Shown: positions 24,097 through 33,422, numbered from the stretch's first letter. The stretch is DNA of 64,000 nt from JADGHX01 sp037200125 (GCA_037200125.1 JBBCGS010000004.1:248001-312000); one strand, 5' to 3'. Numbers and translations are program-made. Notes: generated by a model from the sequence alone, not told the origin.

Positions 24097-26157
24097 TTAC
24101 GCGCGCCGTGTCTCGTTTTCCAGCCGTTCGCTGTGCTCGAGCCACTGCGCCTCCACCTGTTCCACTTCGCGGGTGAGGCGGCCCTGCTGTTCGGTGAGCT
24201 GGCGCAGGCGATCCTTCGCGCTTTCCGCGTAGATCTCGGGCGATTCGAGTTGCGCCTGGATGTCGGTGCGCAGGCGGGCGAGGCGCTCCAGTTCCTTCTC
24301 GCATTTCTCGATGGCGGCGCGCAGGGGCGTGAGGCGATTGCGGCGCTCGGCTTCCTCGCGCTTGCGCTGTTTGCGTTCTTCCGCGGATTCGGACTTTTCG
24401 GTGGCGCGCATCGGTGCGGCCGACTCGGGGCTGTCGCCATTGGCGCCGCCGGCGGCGGCCGCTGTGGCGGCGGTACCCGCTGTGGCGTTGGGCGCGGTCG
24501 CCGCTTTCGCCGCGTTCGTGGTTTTCGTTGCCGCCGACGCTTGCGTCGCCCTCGCGCTCGCTTTGCCGGACGCGCTGTCGGTTTCGGCAAGCCACTTCGC
24601 GTAATCGTCGAGGTCGCCTTCGAACGGTTCGGCGCGCCCGTCGTGCACGACGTACAACTCATCGGCGACGGTGCGCAGCAGGTGCCGATCGTGCGAAACG
24701 AGCACGACCGCGCCTGCGTATTCCTGCAGCGCCATGGTGAGCGCCTGGCGCATCTCGAGATCGAGATGGTTCGTCGGCTCATCGAGCAGCATCAGATTCG
24801 GGCGCAGGTACGCAACGAGCGCCAGCACCAGGCGCGCCTTCTCGCCGCCGGAGAACGGCGCGATCGGCTCGAATACGCGCTCGCCCCGAAAGCCGAAGCT
24901 GCCGAGATAGTCCCGCAGTTCCTGCTCCGTCGAGCGCGCGGCGCGCGCCGCGCCGAAGCGCTTGAGATTCGTGAGCGGCGAGTCGCTCACCGAAATCTGT
25001 TCGAGCTGATGCTGGGCGAAATAGCCGATGCCGAGATCGCGCGCCTCGGTGCGCGTGCCCGACAGTGTCGTGAGCTCGCCCGCGAGCAACTTCATGTACG
25101 TGGATTTGCCGGCGCCATTGCGGCCGAGCAACCCGATGCGATCGCCGGGCGACAGCGTCAGCGAGATGTTTCGCAGGATGACGCGATCCCCGTAACCGGC
25201 GGACTGCTTGTCGAGCGCGAGCAACGGCTTGGGCAGCTTGTCCGGCTGCGCGAAGGAAAACTGGAATGGCGAATCCACGTGCGCCGGTGCGATCCGCGCC
25301 ATGCGTTCGAGCGCCTTGATGCGACTCTGCGCCTGGCGGGCCTTGGTGGCCTGCGCGCGGAAGCGTTCGATGAACGACTCCATGTGCTTGATCTCGCGCT
25401 GCTGGCGCGCGTACATCGATGCGTGCTCCGCCATTTCGGCTGCGCGCTGATCTTCGAATTGCGAGTAGTTGCCGCGATAGGCGCGAGCCTTGCCGTGCTC
25501 GATATTGACCACACGATTGATCACGCGGTCGAGGAACTCGCGGTCATGCGCGATCAATAGCAGCGTGCCGGGGTAGTCCCGCAGCCATTGCTCCAGCCAC
25601 AGGATGGCATCGAGATCCAGGTGGTTCGTGGGCTCGTCGAGCAGCAGCAGGTCGGAGCGGCACATGAGCGCTTTCGCCACATTGAGGCGAACGCGCCAAC
25701 CGCCGGAGAACTCGCGCACAGCGCGGGTTTCGTCTTCGGGCGAGAAGCCGAGGCCATGCAGGAGGCGGCCCGCGCGGCTGCGGGCGTCGTAGCCGCCGGC
25801 GGCCGCGTAGTTCGCGTACAGCTCGCCGAGCTTTTCACCGGCATCCCGTGCTTCGGCGGCGGCGATTTCGCGCTCGATCGCGCGCAGCGGGGCGTCGCCA
25901 TCGAGCACGAACTCGATGGCTGGCTGGTCGGTCGCGTCCAGTTCCTGCGAGACGTGCGCGATTTCGAGATTGCTCGGCATCTCGAAGGTGCCGGTGTCGG
26001 CGTGCAGTTCCCCCCGCACCAGCGACATGAGGCTCGACTTGCCGCTGCCGTTCTCGCCGGTGATGCCGATCTTTTCGCCGCGAAACAGACCGAAGCTGGC
26101 TTCGGAGAACAGCAGCCGCGGTCCACGGCGTATCGCAACGTCCTGAAAATTGAGCAT
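24097..26157 (-). CDS. yheS: ABC-F ATPase, YheS type
   Basis: A 686-residue soluble protein with two ABC domains. Domain 1 has Walker A GENGSGKSS, signature FSGGWRVRLNVAKAL and Walker B LLLLDEPTNHLDLDA; domain 2 has GRNGAGKST, FSGGEKARLVLAL and LMLLDEPTNHLDLEM. The inter-domain P-site linker YIERFRAQATKARQAQSRIK-like segment is present (here SFIERFRAQATKARQAQ). ABC-F proteins bind the ribosomal E-site and act on stalled or slow translation. The start at 26157 gives the conserved opening MLNFQDVAIRRGPRLL. An Ala/Thr-rich low-complexity stretch of about 40 residues joins domain 2 to a C-terminal coiled coil, longer than usual. It diverges from the sugar-dehydrogenase gene. Confidence 0.93.
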   Translation of the reverse strand: MLNFQDVAIRRGPRLLFSEASFGLFRGEKIGITGENGSGKSSLMSLVRGELHADTGTFEMPSNLEIAHVSQELDATDQPAIEFVLDGDAPLRAIEREIAAAEARDAGEKLGELYANYAAAGGYDARSRAGRLLHGLGFSPEDETRAVREFSGGWRVRLNVAKALMCRSDLLLLDEPTNHLDLDAILWLEQWLRDYPGTLLLIAHDREFLDRVINRVVNIEHGKARAYRGNYSQFEDQRAAEMAEHASMYARQQREIKHMESFIERFRAQATKARQAQSRIKALERMARIAPAHVDSPFQFSFAQPDKLPKPLLALDKQSAGYGDRVILRNISLTLSPGDRIGLLGRNGAGKSTYMKLLAGELTTLSGTRTEARDLGIGYFAQHQLEQISVSDSPLTNLKRFGAARAARSTEQELRDYLGSFGFRGERVFEPIAPFSGGEKARLVLALVAYLRPNLMLLDEPTNHLDLEMRQALTMALQEYAGAVVLVSHDRHLLRTVADELYVVHDGRAEPFEGDLDDYAKWLAETDSASGKASARATQASAATKTTNAAKAATAPNATAGTAATAAAAGGANGDSPESAAPMRATEKSESAEERKQRKREEAERRNRLTPLRAAIEKCEKELERLARLRTDIQAQLESPEIYAESAKDRLRQLTEQQGRLTREVEQVEAQWLEHSERLENETRRA

Positions 26158-26321
26158 GAAACGGAGGCGCGGCCGGCGCGGAAGGTAAACGGGGCGCGCA
26201 AGGCTATAGCGGCGCGGGCGGGCGGGCAAGCGCCGGGTTTTCGCGGCTTTCGGACGATTCTTACGTGCGGTCGCGACCCGGGACGACGCGCAGCGGGGCG
26301 GGTGTGCGGTTCAATGGGCGC

Positions 26322-27719
26322 ATGAAACTCCCCACTCTCGGTTCGGTGGTCCGGCGCGGCGGTGTAGTGCTGCCGGTGCTCGGTGCGGCGTTGCTGGCCG
26401 GTTGCGGAAATTCCGCCAGGCTGCCCGTTGAAGCAGGCACAGGGCCGCAGCCAACACTGCCCCCGCCGAACAAGTCGCTCATTCCCACTGTGAACGTCGC
26501 CCCCGCCCGCGGCTGGTCTCAAGGGAACCAGCCGGTCGGCGCGCCGGGGACGGCGGTCACGGCCTTTGCCACGGGGCTCGAGCATCCGCGCTGGCTCTAT
26601 GTGCTTCCCAACGGAGATGTGCTGGTCGCCGAAACCAACGCGCCGCCGAAGCCGGAGGATGGCAAGGGCATCAAGGGCCGTGTGATGAAGGCCATGCAGA
26701 AGAAGGCTGGCGCCGGCACAGCGACCGCGAATCGCATCACGCTGCTGCGGGACGCGGATGGCGACGGCCGGGCCGAGATCCGCACCGTGTTCGGGGACGG
26801 GCTCAACTCGCCGTTCGGCATGGCGCTGGTCGGCAACGACTTCTATGTCGCGAACTCGGATGCCGTGGTTCTTTTTCCGTACGTCCCCGGCGCGACGAAG
26901 CTGCAGGGGCGCGGGCAGATCGTCGCGAAGCTGCCGGCGGGGCCGATCAACCATCACTGGACGAAGAATGTCATCGCGAGCCCGGACGGCTCGAAGCTGT
27001 ACGCCACCGTGGGCTCGAACAGCAACGTGGCGGAGAACGGCTTGCCGGCCGAAGAGGGCCGCGCGGCGATCTGGGAAATCGATCCGCGCACGGGCAACCA
27101 TCGCGTCTACGCCTCGGGTTTGCGCAATCCGAATGGCATGGCGTGGGTGCCGGGTAGCGGCGCATTGTGGACGGTGGTGAACGAGCGCGACGAGATTGGC
27201 AGCGATCTCGTACCGGACTACATGACGTCGGTGCAAGACGGTGGCTTCTACGGGTGGCCGTTCAGTTACTACGGGCAGCACGTCGATACGCGTGTGAAGC
27301 CGACGGACGATACGCTCGTTCAGAAAGCGATCGTGCCGGACTATGCCTTGGGGCCGCATACGGCGTCGCTCGGGCTCGCGTACAGCGAAAGCAACTCATT
27401 GCCTGAGCAGTTTCAGCGCGGCATGTTCGTCGGCCAGCACGGCTCGTGGAATCGCAAGCCGCGCAGCGGCTACAAGGTGCTCTTCGTGCCGTTCGCCAAC
27501 GGCAAGCCGAATGGCAAACCCATCGACGTGCTCACGGGATTCGTGAACGGCAAAGGCGATGCGAACGGGCGACCGGTGGGTGTCGCGTTCGAGAAGAGCG
27601 GCGCGTTGCTGGTGGCGGACGACGTTGGCAATGCGGTGTGGCGTGTCACTGCGGAGAGCAACGCGCCGGCGACGCACACGGCGGCGGCTGAGCAGGGCGG
27701 GCCTGGGACTTCGCGGTAA
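26322..27719 (+). CDS. PQQ-dependent sugar dehydrogenase-like lipoprotein
   Basis: A 465-residue lipoprotein; the lipobox LLAGC ends the signal sequence at about residue 27. The mature part is a beta-propeller of the glucose/sorbosone dehydrogenase family: LEHPRWLYVLPNGDVLVAET, the conserved NHHWTKNVIASPDG, GLRNPNGMAWVPG and a C-terminal GQHGSWNRKP. Such enzymes use PQQ to oxidise aldose sugars in the periplasm. The ATG at 26322 is chosen because it opens the signal peptide. It converges with yciH, whose stop is 7 bases away. Confidence 0.88.
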   Translation: MKLPTLGSVVRRGGVVLPVLGAALLAGCGNSARLPVEAGTGPQPTLPPPNKSLIPTVNVAPARGWSQGNQPVGAPGTAVTAFATGLEHPRWLYVLPNGDVLVAETNAPPKPEDGKGIKGRVMKAMQKKAGAGTATANRITLLRDADGDGRAEIRTVFGDGLNSPFGMALVGNDFYVANSDAVVLFPYVPGATKLQGRGQIVAKLPAGPINHHWTKNVIASPDGSKLYATVGSNSNVAENGLPAEEGRAAIWEIDPRTGNHRVYASGLRNPNGMAWVPGSGALWTVVNERDEIGSDLVPDYMTSVQDGGFYGWPFSYYGQHVDTRVKPTDDTLVQKAIVPDYALGPHTASLGLAYSESNSLPEQFQRGMFVGQHGSWNRKPRSGYKVLFVPFANGKPNGKPIDVLTGFVNGKGDANGRPVGVAFEKSGALLVADDVGNAVWRVTAESNAPATHTAAAEQGGPGTSR

Positions 27720-27726
27720 CGTACCC

Positions 27727-28122
27727 TCAGCCGCCTGAGCGCTTCGCGTCGTAACCGAGTTTGATGAGCTCCGCGACCAGCCGCTCGCGGTGATCGCCCT
27801 GTATCTCGATGCGGCCGTCTTTGGCGACGCCGCCGGCGCCGCAGGTCTTCTTCAGCTGTGTGGCGAGCGCGTCGAGTGCCGCCGCGCTCAGCGGCAACCC
27901 GGTAATCACCGACACGCCCTTGCCGCCGCGACCCGCGACTTCACGCCCCACCCGAACGCGCGCGTCCCGCACGTCCTGCGCGCTGGGCCCGCTCGCAGCT
28001 TCAGGCACGGGTTTGCCCAACGAGGCGCCGAGCAACGCGCCAAGCGAGGTGCCGAACGATCCGCCCACGGGCTGGGTGCCGGGCTTGACCACAGCACCGC
28101 GAAAGGTCTGCTTGGGTTTCAT
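27727..28122 (-). CDS. yciH: SUI1/YciH translation initiation factor-like protein
   Basis: A 131-residue protein with an N-terminal flexible part and a C-terminal SUI1 (eIF1-like) domain: GREVAGRGGKGVSVITGLPL, then LKKTCGAGGVAKDGRIEIQGDH and LIKLGYDAKRSGG. Bacterial members are thought to influence start-site fidelity by binding the 30S subunit. The N-terminal segment is Gly/Ala-rich and longer than the E. coli form, which is 108 residues. It lies between a convergent dehydrogenase gene and a same-strand hybrid kinase gene 42 bases upstream. Confidence 0.93.
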   Translation of the reverse strand: MKPKQTFRGAVVKPGTQPVGGSFGTSLGALLGASLGKPVPEAASGPSAQDVRDARVRVGREVAGRGGKGVSVITGLPLSAAALDALATQLKKTCGAGGVAKDGRIEIQGDHRERLVAELIKLGYDAKRSGG

Positions 28123-28164
28123 GGCGCGCCTATGATGCCGGCCCGGCGCCGGGGCGCAACCCTC

Positions 28165-29802
28165 TCAATGTGAAATAATGTTCGCCGGTATGTGGTGTGA
28201 GCCCGTTGCCGCCGAAGAGGGTGGCGTCGCCGCGTATTCATCGAGCAGCGTGGCGAGCCGATCAGGGTCCACTGGCTTCACGATATGCAGGTCGAACCCC
28301 GCCGCAAGCGCCTGCGCGCGCTGTTCAGGCGCGCCGTATCCGGTGAGCGCGATCAATAGCGGCGCGGCGTCGCCGAGCGCGGCGCGAATCTGTCTCGCCA
28401 CTTCGTAACCGTCGACGACCGGCAGCCCAAGATCCACGAGCGCGACTTCCGGCCGGTGAGCCAGCGCGCATTGAATGCCGGCGGCGCCATCGCTCGCGAC
28501 CCTCACGTCGTGACCCCACAATTCGAGCAGGAATTTCAGTGCGTCCTGCGCATCCTGGTTGTCTTCGACGATGAGAACGCGGCGCGAGCGCGCGGGAGGT
28601 TTTTCACCCTGCGGGAAGGCCGCGTTGGCGGGCGTTGCGAGCGCGTCTTCCGCCACCAGCGGCAGCGTGATCTCGAACTCACTGCCCCGGCCCCGTCCCG
28701 CGCTGCGCGCGGTTACCTTGCCACCGTGCAGCTCAACGAGCGTGCGCACCAGCGTCAGGCCGATGCCGAGTCCGCCGCGCGACCGCGCGAGCGGCACATC
28801 GGCTTGCGAGAACAAATCGAATATCGTCGGCAGCGTGTCCGCGTCCATGCCGATGCCGCGATCGCGGACGCTGATCCGCGCCTCGCCGACTCCGGATGGG
28901 CCGCGCCCGAGTGCGAGGCTGAAGTCGATCACGTCCCCCGAGTTGCTGTACTTCGAGGCGTTGTCGAGCAGGTTGGTCAACACCTGCTCGAGTCGCATCG
29001 GGTCGCCGCGCACGGTGAGCTGTGCGTTGGGCAGCGCTACACGCAGCGACTGGCCGCGCGGGGCGAGCTTTGTCTGCTGCAGGCTCGCGGCGATCCTTCG
29101 CGCGAGCTCGTTGAGATCCACCGGCTCCCAATGGAGATCGATCTTTCCTTGTGTGACGCGCGCCGCATCCAGCAGATCGTCGACGAGGCGCCGCAGATGG
29201 GAGGTCTGGCGACGAATCAGCTCACGCGCCGTCTTCTCGACGGAATCGCTCGGTTCGCGGCGCTCGAGCAAGGGCAGCGAGGTGACGATCGCGGCGAGCG
29301 GGTTGCGCAGCTCATGCGCCAGCATCGCGAGAAACTCGTTGGTGCGCCGATTCGCCGCCTTCAGCTCTTCCGCCTGGTCGCGCAGCTCCTGCTCGATTTC
29401 AGTCAGTCGAAGCAGCGAGCGCACGGTCGCGATCAGCTCTTCCTGTTCGAATGGATGGCTCAGGTAGCCGTCGGCCCCGCATTCGAGGCTCCGCACCTTG
29501 AACTCGGTCGCCACGAAGACCGCCGAGGTGTGCAGCACCTTTACGCCGTGGGTTTTCGGATCCGCCTTGATCCGCTGGCAGACTTCGAGTCCCGTCATGT
29601 CCGGCAGCTTGATGTCGAGCACCACGAGTCGCGGCATCGCCTCGCGTACCTGGTCGAGCGCCGCGCCACCCGTCGCCGCTTGGATAACGGTGAAACCGCC
29701 TCTCTCCAGCATCCGGGTGATGACGTAGCGGCTCGCATCGTTGTCGTTCACGTTGAGAACTAGCGGTCCGTCGCTGCCTTTTCCGGGCTCAATGCTGACC
29801 AT
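28165..29802 (-). CDS. Hybrid histidine kinase, REC-HisKA-HATPase-REC
   Basis: A 545-residue soluble kinase. The N-terminal receiver has phospho-acceptor Asp63 in LVVLDIKLPDMTG. A short coiled linker leads to the HisKA site His163 in MLAHELRNPLAAI, then the ATPase domain with LTNLLDNASKYS, RDRGIGM and GGLGIGLTLVR. A C-terminal receiver has VALVDLGLPVVDG. There is no membrane segment or PAS domain, so the input must come through the first receiver. The ATG at 29802 is preferred because the REC domain follows directly; an upstream start at 29922 would add 40 low-complexity residues. No separate output regulator is adjacent. Confidence 0.92.
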   Translation of the reverse strand: MVSIEPGKGSDGPLVLNVNDNDASRYVITRMLERGGFTVIQAATGGAALDQVREAMPRLVVLDIKLPDMTGLEVCQRIKADPKTHGVKVLHTSAVFVATEFKVRSLECGADGYLSHPFEQEELIATVRSLLRLTEIEQELRDQAEELKAANRRTNEFLAMLAHELRNPLAAIVTSLPLLERREPSDSVEKTARELIRRQTSHLRRLVDDLLDAARVTQGKIDLHWEPVDLNELARRIAASLQQTKLAPRGQSLRVALPNAQLTVRGDPMRLEQVLTNLLDNASKYSNSGDVIDFSLALGRGPSGVGEARISVRDRGIGMDADTLPTIFDLFSQADVPLARSRGGLGIGLTLVRTLVELHGGKVTARSAGRGRGSEFEITLPLVAEDALATPANAAFPQGEKPPARSRRVLIVEDNQDAQDALKFLLELWGHDVRVASDGAAGIQCALAHRPEVALVDLGLPVVDGYEVARQIRAALGDAAPLLIALTGYGAPEQRAQALAAGFDLHIVKPVDPDRLATLLDEYAATPPSSAATGSHHIPANIISH

Positions 29803-30130
29803 GGCGCCTCGGGAGCGATTGACTTGGGAGGGGTCGGCGACGACCGCCGTCTTGTCGTCGCGAGTACGGTGAATCGCAAATTCGCGCAACAGCGCCTCGC
29901 GGCGGTCGCCACGAAGCCGCAAATCCGCATAACCGCTCGGGAGCTTCCGCGAACCCCGCTGTGGTTGGGCTCAATCGACGCCTCTCGTACTGTCGACGGT
30001 CCACATTGGACACATTCGTGCAAAGCCAGTAGCAGGAACTGTTCCCGAACAGTGGTTGAGATTCCCGGCGCGGCTTGCCCGCCCTGCGGCGGTCTGCTCG
30101 AATCGGCGCAGCAGAAGGGGGATCACGGCC
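29803..30130. other. 328-base divergent promoter region
   Basis: It separates the hybrid kinase (-) from the DUF6152 gene (+). It contains no convincing gene. The only clear structure is the dyad at 30038-30053, listed separately. An extended start for the kinase would use up part of the left end. Confidence 0.5.
30038..30053. promoter_or_regulatory. Candidate operator dyad upstream of DUF6152 gene
   Basis: ACTGTTC (30038-30044) and GAACAGT (30047-30053) form a perfect 7-bp inverted repeat around CC, about 78 bases before the ATG at 30131. Size and position fit a dimeric regulator site. The CTGT-N6-ACAG spacing differs from the E. coli LexA box, so no regulator is named. Confidence 0.4.
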
Positions 30131-30556
30131 ATGAAAAAGAGCACGGCGCGCGTCACGCGCGCGGTCGTCCTGGGCGCCGGTTTCGCGCTCGCCGCCGCGT
30201 CGGCGGCGTTCGCGCATCACTCGTTCGCGATGTTCGACAGCGAGCACCAGATCAAGGTGGCGGGGAAGGTCACGGGCTTTCAGTGGGCGAACCCGCACGT
30301 CTACATCGAGATGGACGGCAAGAACGTGAAGGACGAGAAATCCGAGGAGCAGCACTACACGGTCGAGTGCGCGAGCCCGGGCATCCTTACGCGCATCGGC
30401 TGGAAGTTCAACATGGTGAAGAGCGGCGATGCGATCACGGTGATCATCGCGCCTTTGCGCACCGGCGAGCCCGGCGGGTTGCTGAAGCAGCTCACGTTGC
30501 CCGACGGCCGCAAATTCCTGAACGGTGGCCCGGCGGGCAAGCCGAACATCGAGTAA
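30131..30556 (+). CDS. Secreted DUF6152 family protein (copy 1)
   Basis: A 141-residue secreted protein. The signal peptide ends AASAAFA and the mature chain starts HHSFAMFDSEHQIKV, followed by the beta-rich core GKVTGFQWANPHVYIEMDG and a conserved NGGPAGKP tail region. The family is widespread in steroid- and aromatic-degrading proteobacteria but has no assigned function. A second copy lies at 35.4 kb with the same first eight mature residues. The ATG at 30131 follows AAGGGGGAT. It is 25 bases upstream of the next gene, a likely operon partner. Confidence 0.88.
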   Translation: MKKSTARVTRAVVLGAGFALAAASAAFAHHSFAMFDSEHQIKVAGKVTGFQWANPHVYIEMDGKNVKDEKSEEQHYTVECASPGILTRIGWKFNMVKSGDAITVIIAPLRTGEPGGLLKQLTLPDGRKFLNGGPAGKPNIE

Positions 30557-30581
30557 TCGCCGACTGGCAAGGGGAACGGCG

Positions 30582-31436
30582 ATGGAAAAACCGACGACGT
30601 ATCACACGAACGCCGCACATCCGGCAGGCGATACTCGCCCCTGGCGGGGCGCCGCTGCGATCCTCGTGTCCGCCGCGATACTCGGTCTGCTCGCGGGCCC
30701 GGCTACTTTCGCGGCTGATGCGCCTGCCGCCGCGAGCGGCGCGAAGCCTGCCGCGAAAGGGTCGAATCCACGCACCGCGATGACGGGGCAGTGGAATCGC
30801 TATCCCGAGATCGACGAGAAGCCGTTGCCTGGATTCCCGCCGGCCGCGCCGATTCCCTCGCCGCCGCTGAAGGCCGAATACAAGGCGCAGTGGGAAGCCC
30901 ACCGCAAGGCCCTCGCCGACGCGGAAGCGGCCGGTAAACCGATCTTCTCGAACTACACCGCCTGCCTGCCCGATGGCATGCCCGCGATGATGATGGGCAT
31001 GTTCCCGATGGAAGTGCTGCAGACGCCGGGGCAGGTCACGATCATCCAGGAGGCGTACAACCAGGTTCGCCGCATCTACATGGGCGAGAAACTGCCCGCC
31101 TTCGAAGACGCGGAGCCGCTCTTCTGGGGCCATTCCACCGGCAAGTGGGACGGCGACACGCTGGTCGTCGAGACCATCGGCGTGAAGGAAGACGTGAAAT
31201 TCCGCGACGCGCCCCACAGCAACCAGATGCGTATCGTCGAGCGCCTGCGCATGTTGTCGCCGACCATGATGGAGGATCAGGTCACCGTGACGGATCCCCT
31301 GTATCTCGACGGTCCCTGGCAGTGGCGCTGGATGTACAAGCGCATGAAGGACTACAAGATGCTCGAGTACGTGTGTGAGTCGAATCGCGAGTATCGCGAT
31401 GAGACGGGGGCCGCCCGTATGCGGCTCGGGAAATAG
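30582..31436 (+). CDS. Exported protein of unknown function, DUF6152 partner
   Basis: A 284-residue protein with a hydrophobic N-terminal segment (AAILVSAAILGLLAG, residues about 25-40) that is a signal peptide or anchor. Recognisable conserved blocks are FWGHSTGKWDGDTLVVETIG, RDAPHSNQMRIVERLR and MLEYVCESNREYRDE. Related proteins with the same GHS-G-W-GDTLVV block are common in Caulobacter-like and Steroidobacter-like genomes, usually with DUF6152 genes, but their role is unknown. The ATG at 30582 lies behind GGGGAACGGCG. It is probably co-expressed with the preceding gene and is followed by a strong hairpin. Confidence 0.75.
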   Translation: MEKPTTYHTNAAHPAGDTRPWRGAAAILVSAAILGLLAGPATFAADAPAAASGAKPAAKGSNPRTAMTGQWNRYPEIDEKPLPGFPPAAPIPSPPLKAEYKAQWEAHRKALADAEAAGKPIFSNYTACLPDGMPAMMMGMFPMEVLQTPGQVTIIQEAYNQVRRIYMGEKLPAFEDAEPLFWGHSTGKWDGDTLVVETIGVKEDVKFRDAPHSNQMRIVERLRMLSPTMMEDQVTVTDPLYLDGPWQWRWMYKRMKDYKMLEYVCESNREYRDETGAARMRLGK

Positions 31437-31495
31437 CGACACTCTCCCGCGCATCCGGTTGGCTTCCCTCTCGTGCGATCCGCCCGGAAAAGCTT

Positions 31496-31529
31496 CAGGT
31501 CCGGCTGGACGGAACACCAGCCGGACCTG
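31496..31529. terminator. Strong hairpin after the DUF6152 partner gene
   Basis: CAGGTCCGGCTGG (31496-31508) and CCAGCCGGACCTG (31517-31529) form a perfect 13-bp stem with an 8-base loop, 60 bases after the stop at 31436. No T-run follows, so it may end transcription weakly or protect the 3' end; the next small gene begins 38 bases later. Confidence 0.6.
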
Positions 31530-31567
31530 GACGTTCCTCATGTCACATGCCTGCCCAAGGGGAGCAC

Positions 31568-31786
31568 ATGACACTCACGGCGCTCATGATTTTTGTGCTG
31601 ATCTCGCAGGTGCTGGCAATGGGATACCTGCTCTATTCGTTCAACGGTGTGGAACGCGAGGCGCGCAAGCGCACCGCTGACCTGCGGGCTCACATTGATC
31701 GCGTCGTTGGGGATCTTGAGAGTCGCCTGCGCGAGACGGGCGGCGTCAAGGACGAGCCAGCGCGTAAACGTGCCGTTGTCGGCTGA
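31568..31786 (+). CDS. Small single-pass membrane protein (72 aa)
   Basis: The N-terminus is one hydrophobic helix (LTALMIFVLISQVLAMGYLL) followed by a charged helical tail (EREARKRTADLRAHIDRVV). It is too short for a known domain. The ATG at 31568 has AGGGGAG four bases upstream; an in-frame start seven codons earlier lacks one. It converges with the MFS gene (24 bases apart). Function unknown. Confidence 0.65.
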   Translation: MTLTALMIFVLISQVLAMGYLLYSFNGVEREARKRTADLRAHIDRVVGDLESRLRETGGVKDEPARKRAVVG

Positions 31787-31809
31787 CCGGATGACAAGAG
31801 GCCTCTCAA

Positions 31810-33057
31810 TCAGGCCGGGGCGAGACGTCTCGCGCCAACCTTCACCGGCGCAGTCTCCTTCAATCCCAACGCGAGCACCGCGCCAGCAAACGCGCAAACC
31901 ATCGCCATATACATGGGCGCCTGTAGCCCATAGCGGTCCGCTAAATTCCCCGCCAGCACCGGCCCAAACGTCCCGCCGACCACCTCGCCCATCCCCACGA
32001 TCAATCCAAGCGACGTGGCAACGTACTTCGCCGGAATCGTCTCGGACGGAATCGTAGCCATGAACAGCGGAAACACCCCGCTCGCCGACCACCCGATAAA
32101 GATCACGATCCCCAGCACGAGCGCCGACCCGCTGTAGTTCAGCACCGCAAGCGGATAAAGCACACCAATCAGCGAGAACACGATCACGATCGGCTTGCGC
32201 CCCAGCTTGTCGGAGAGTCCCGGCACGATGAACGCGAACACGGCGGCCGAGATGCCTAGCAGCGCCATGAGCCAGCTACCCTGCTCAGACGGAATGTGCA
32301 GGTAGTTCTCGTAAACGAGCGGCAGAAACACCCACCCGAGCACCATCCACGCGACCATGAAGCAACACATGGCGCCGCAGAGAATGATGTTCCGATAGCC
32401 GAACATCTGCAGCACCGACATCTTCTCCTCGTCCACGCCCCCTTGGCCGACCGACGAGATGGCGTGCGTCTGCGGCTCGCGCACGATCTTCCACAGCAGG
32501 AACGCGCAGATGAGCCCCGGAATGGCGGCGATGTAGAACGCCGCGCGCCAGTGGTAGTGGTTCGCGATCCATACCAGCACGATCGGCGCAATCGACGAAC
32601 CGATGAGGTTGCTCCCCAGATTCTGCATGACGCCGGCATTCAGCCCACGCCGTTTCTCGTCCGACTCCAGCGCGATGAGCGACTGGGAGATGGGCAGCAC
32701 GCCGCCTTCGGCCGTACCCATGAGCATGCGGGACAGGAACAGGATCACGAAGGATGAGGCGAGGCCCGACAGCGCCGAGCACACCGAGAACACGATCACC
32801 GTGACGAGCAGGATCGATTTACGCTTGCCCGTCTTGTCGGACAGGTAGCCGATGGCGAGCGCCGAGAGCGCGAACGCGAACGACAGCGCCGAGGACAGCG
32901 CGCCCACTTCCGTATTCGAGAGGTTCAGGTCCTTCTGCACGAAGGGCCCGAGGTAGCTCATCGCGTTCCGGTCGAAGAACACGAACCCGAAGGTCAAGCA
33001 GAGCACGGCCATCAGCCGCGTCTCGTAACGCCAAAATCCGGTCTGACTCATTCGCAA
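31810..33057 (-). CDS. MFS transporter, anion:cation symporter (ACS)-like
   Basis: A 415-residue transporter with twelve predicted membrane helices. The MFS loop motif appears as GYLSDKTGKRKSILL between helices 2 and 3 and again as GLSDKLGRKPIVIV in the second half. LSRMLMGTAEGGVLPISQSL in helix 4-5 is typical of ACS-type carriers of organic acids. The substrate cannot be read from the sequence. The gene is alone on its strand; upstream lies a decayed SDR gene in the opposite direction, so it may once have belonged to a catabolic cluster. Confidence 0.9.
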   Translation of the reverse strand: MRMSQTGFWRYETRLMAVLCLTFGFVFFDRNAMSYLGPFVQKDLNLSNTEVGALSSALSFAFALSALAIGYLSDKTGKRKSILLVTVIVFSVCSALSGLASSFVILFLSRMLMGTAEGGVLPISQSLIALESDEKRRGLNAGVMQNLGSNLIGSSIAPIVLVWIANHYHWRAAFYIAAIPGLICAFLLWKIVREPQTHAISSVGQGGVDEEKMSVLQMFGYRNIILCGAMCCFMVAWMVLGWVFLPLVYENYLHIPSEQGSWLMALLGISAAVFAFIVPGLSDKLGRKPIVIVFSLIGVLYPLAVLNYSGSALVLGIVIFIGWSASGVFPLFMATIPSETIPAKYVATSLGLIVGMGEVVGGTFGPVLAGNLADRYGLQAPMYMAMVCAFAGAVLALGLKETAPVKVGARRLAPA

Positions 33058-33151
33058 GTGCCCCTGCCCGAGAATCTGGTTTTATAGGATCGCGCCATTG
33101 TGGTTGAGGCGCGCAGGCCGTGGAAAGGGGCGGGGCGGCCGGGGGGCGAAC

Positions 33152-33422
33152 ATGACGAACGAATTGAAGGGGCGGATCGCGATCATCACCGGCGCGGGGC
33201 GGGGTGCGGGCGAGCGATCGCGCTCCGTCTGGCTGCGCAGGGCGCGGCGCTGACGATAACCGCTCGCACCCGGGACCAGATCGACGAGATGGCCGGTCAG
33301 AAAGCCGCGCCAGCGGGTGCACGCACGCCGTTGTGGCGGAAACGAAAGATCACGGCGTGAGTCTCTTCGCCATCGACCCGGGCCGGCCGCCCGCGGGGCG
33401 CTCGTGGATTCAACCGAAATGA
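33152..33422 (+). pseudogene. Short-chain dehydrogenase remnant, frameshifted and internally deleted
   Basis: Three pieces in three frames together spell parts of an SDR. ELKGRIAIITGAGRGAG (from the ATG at 33152) is the Rossmann nucleotide-binding motif. RAIALRLAAQGAALTITART (another frame, from about 33217) is the following helix and strand. KDHGVSLFAIDPG (third frame, about 33350-33390) is from the late part of the fold. The catalytic Ser-Tyr-Lys middle is missing. Total length is about 270 bases against about 750 for an intact gene. It diverges from the MFS gene. Confidence 0.75.
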
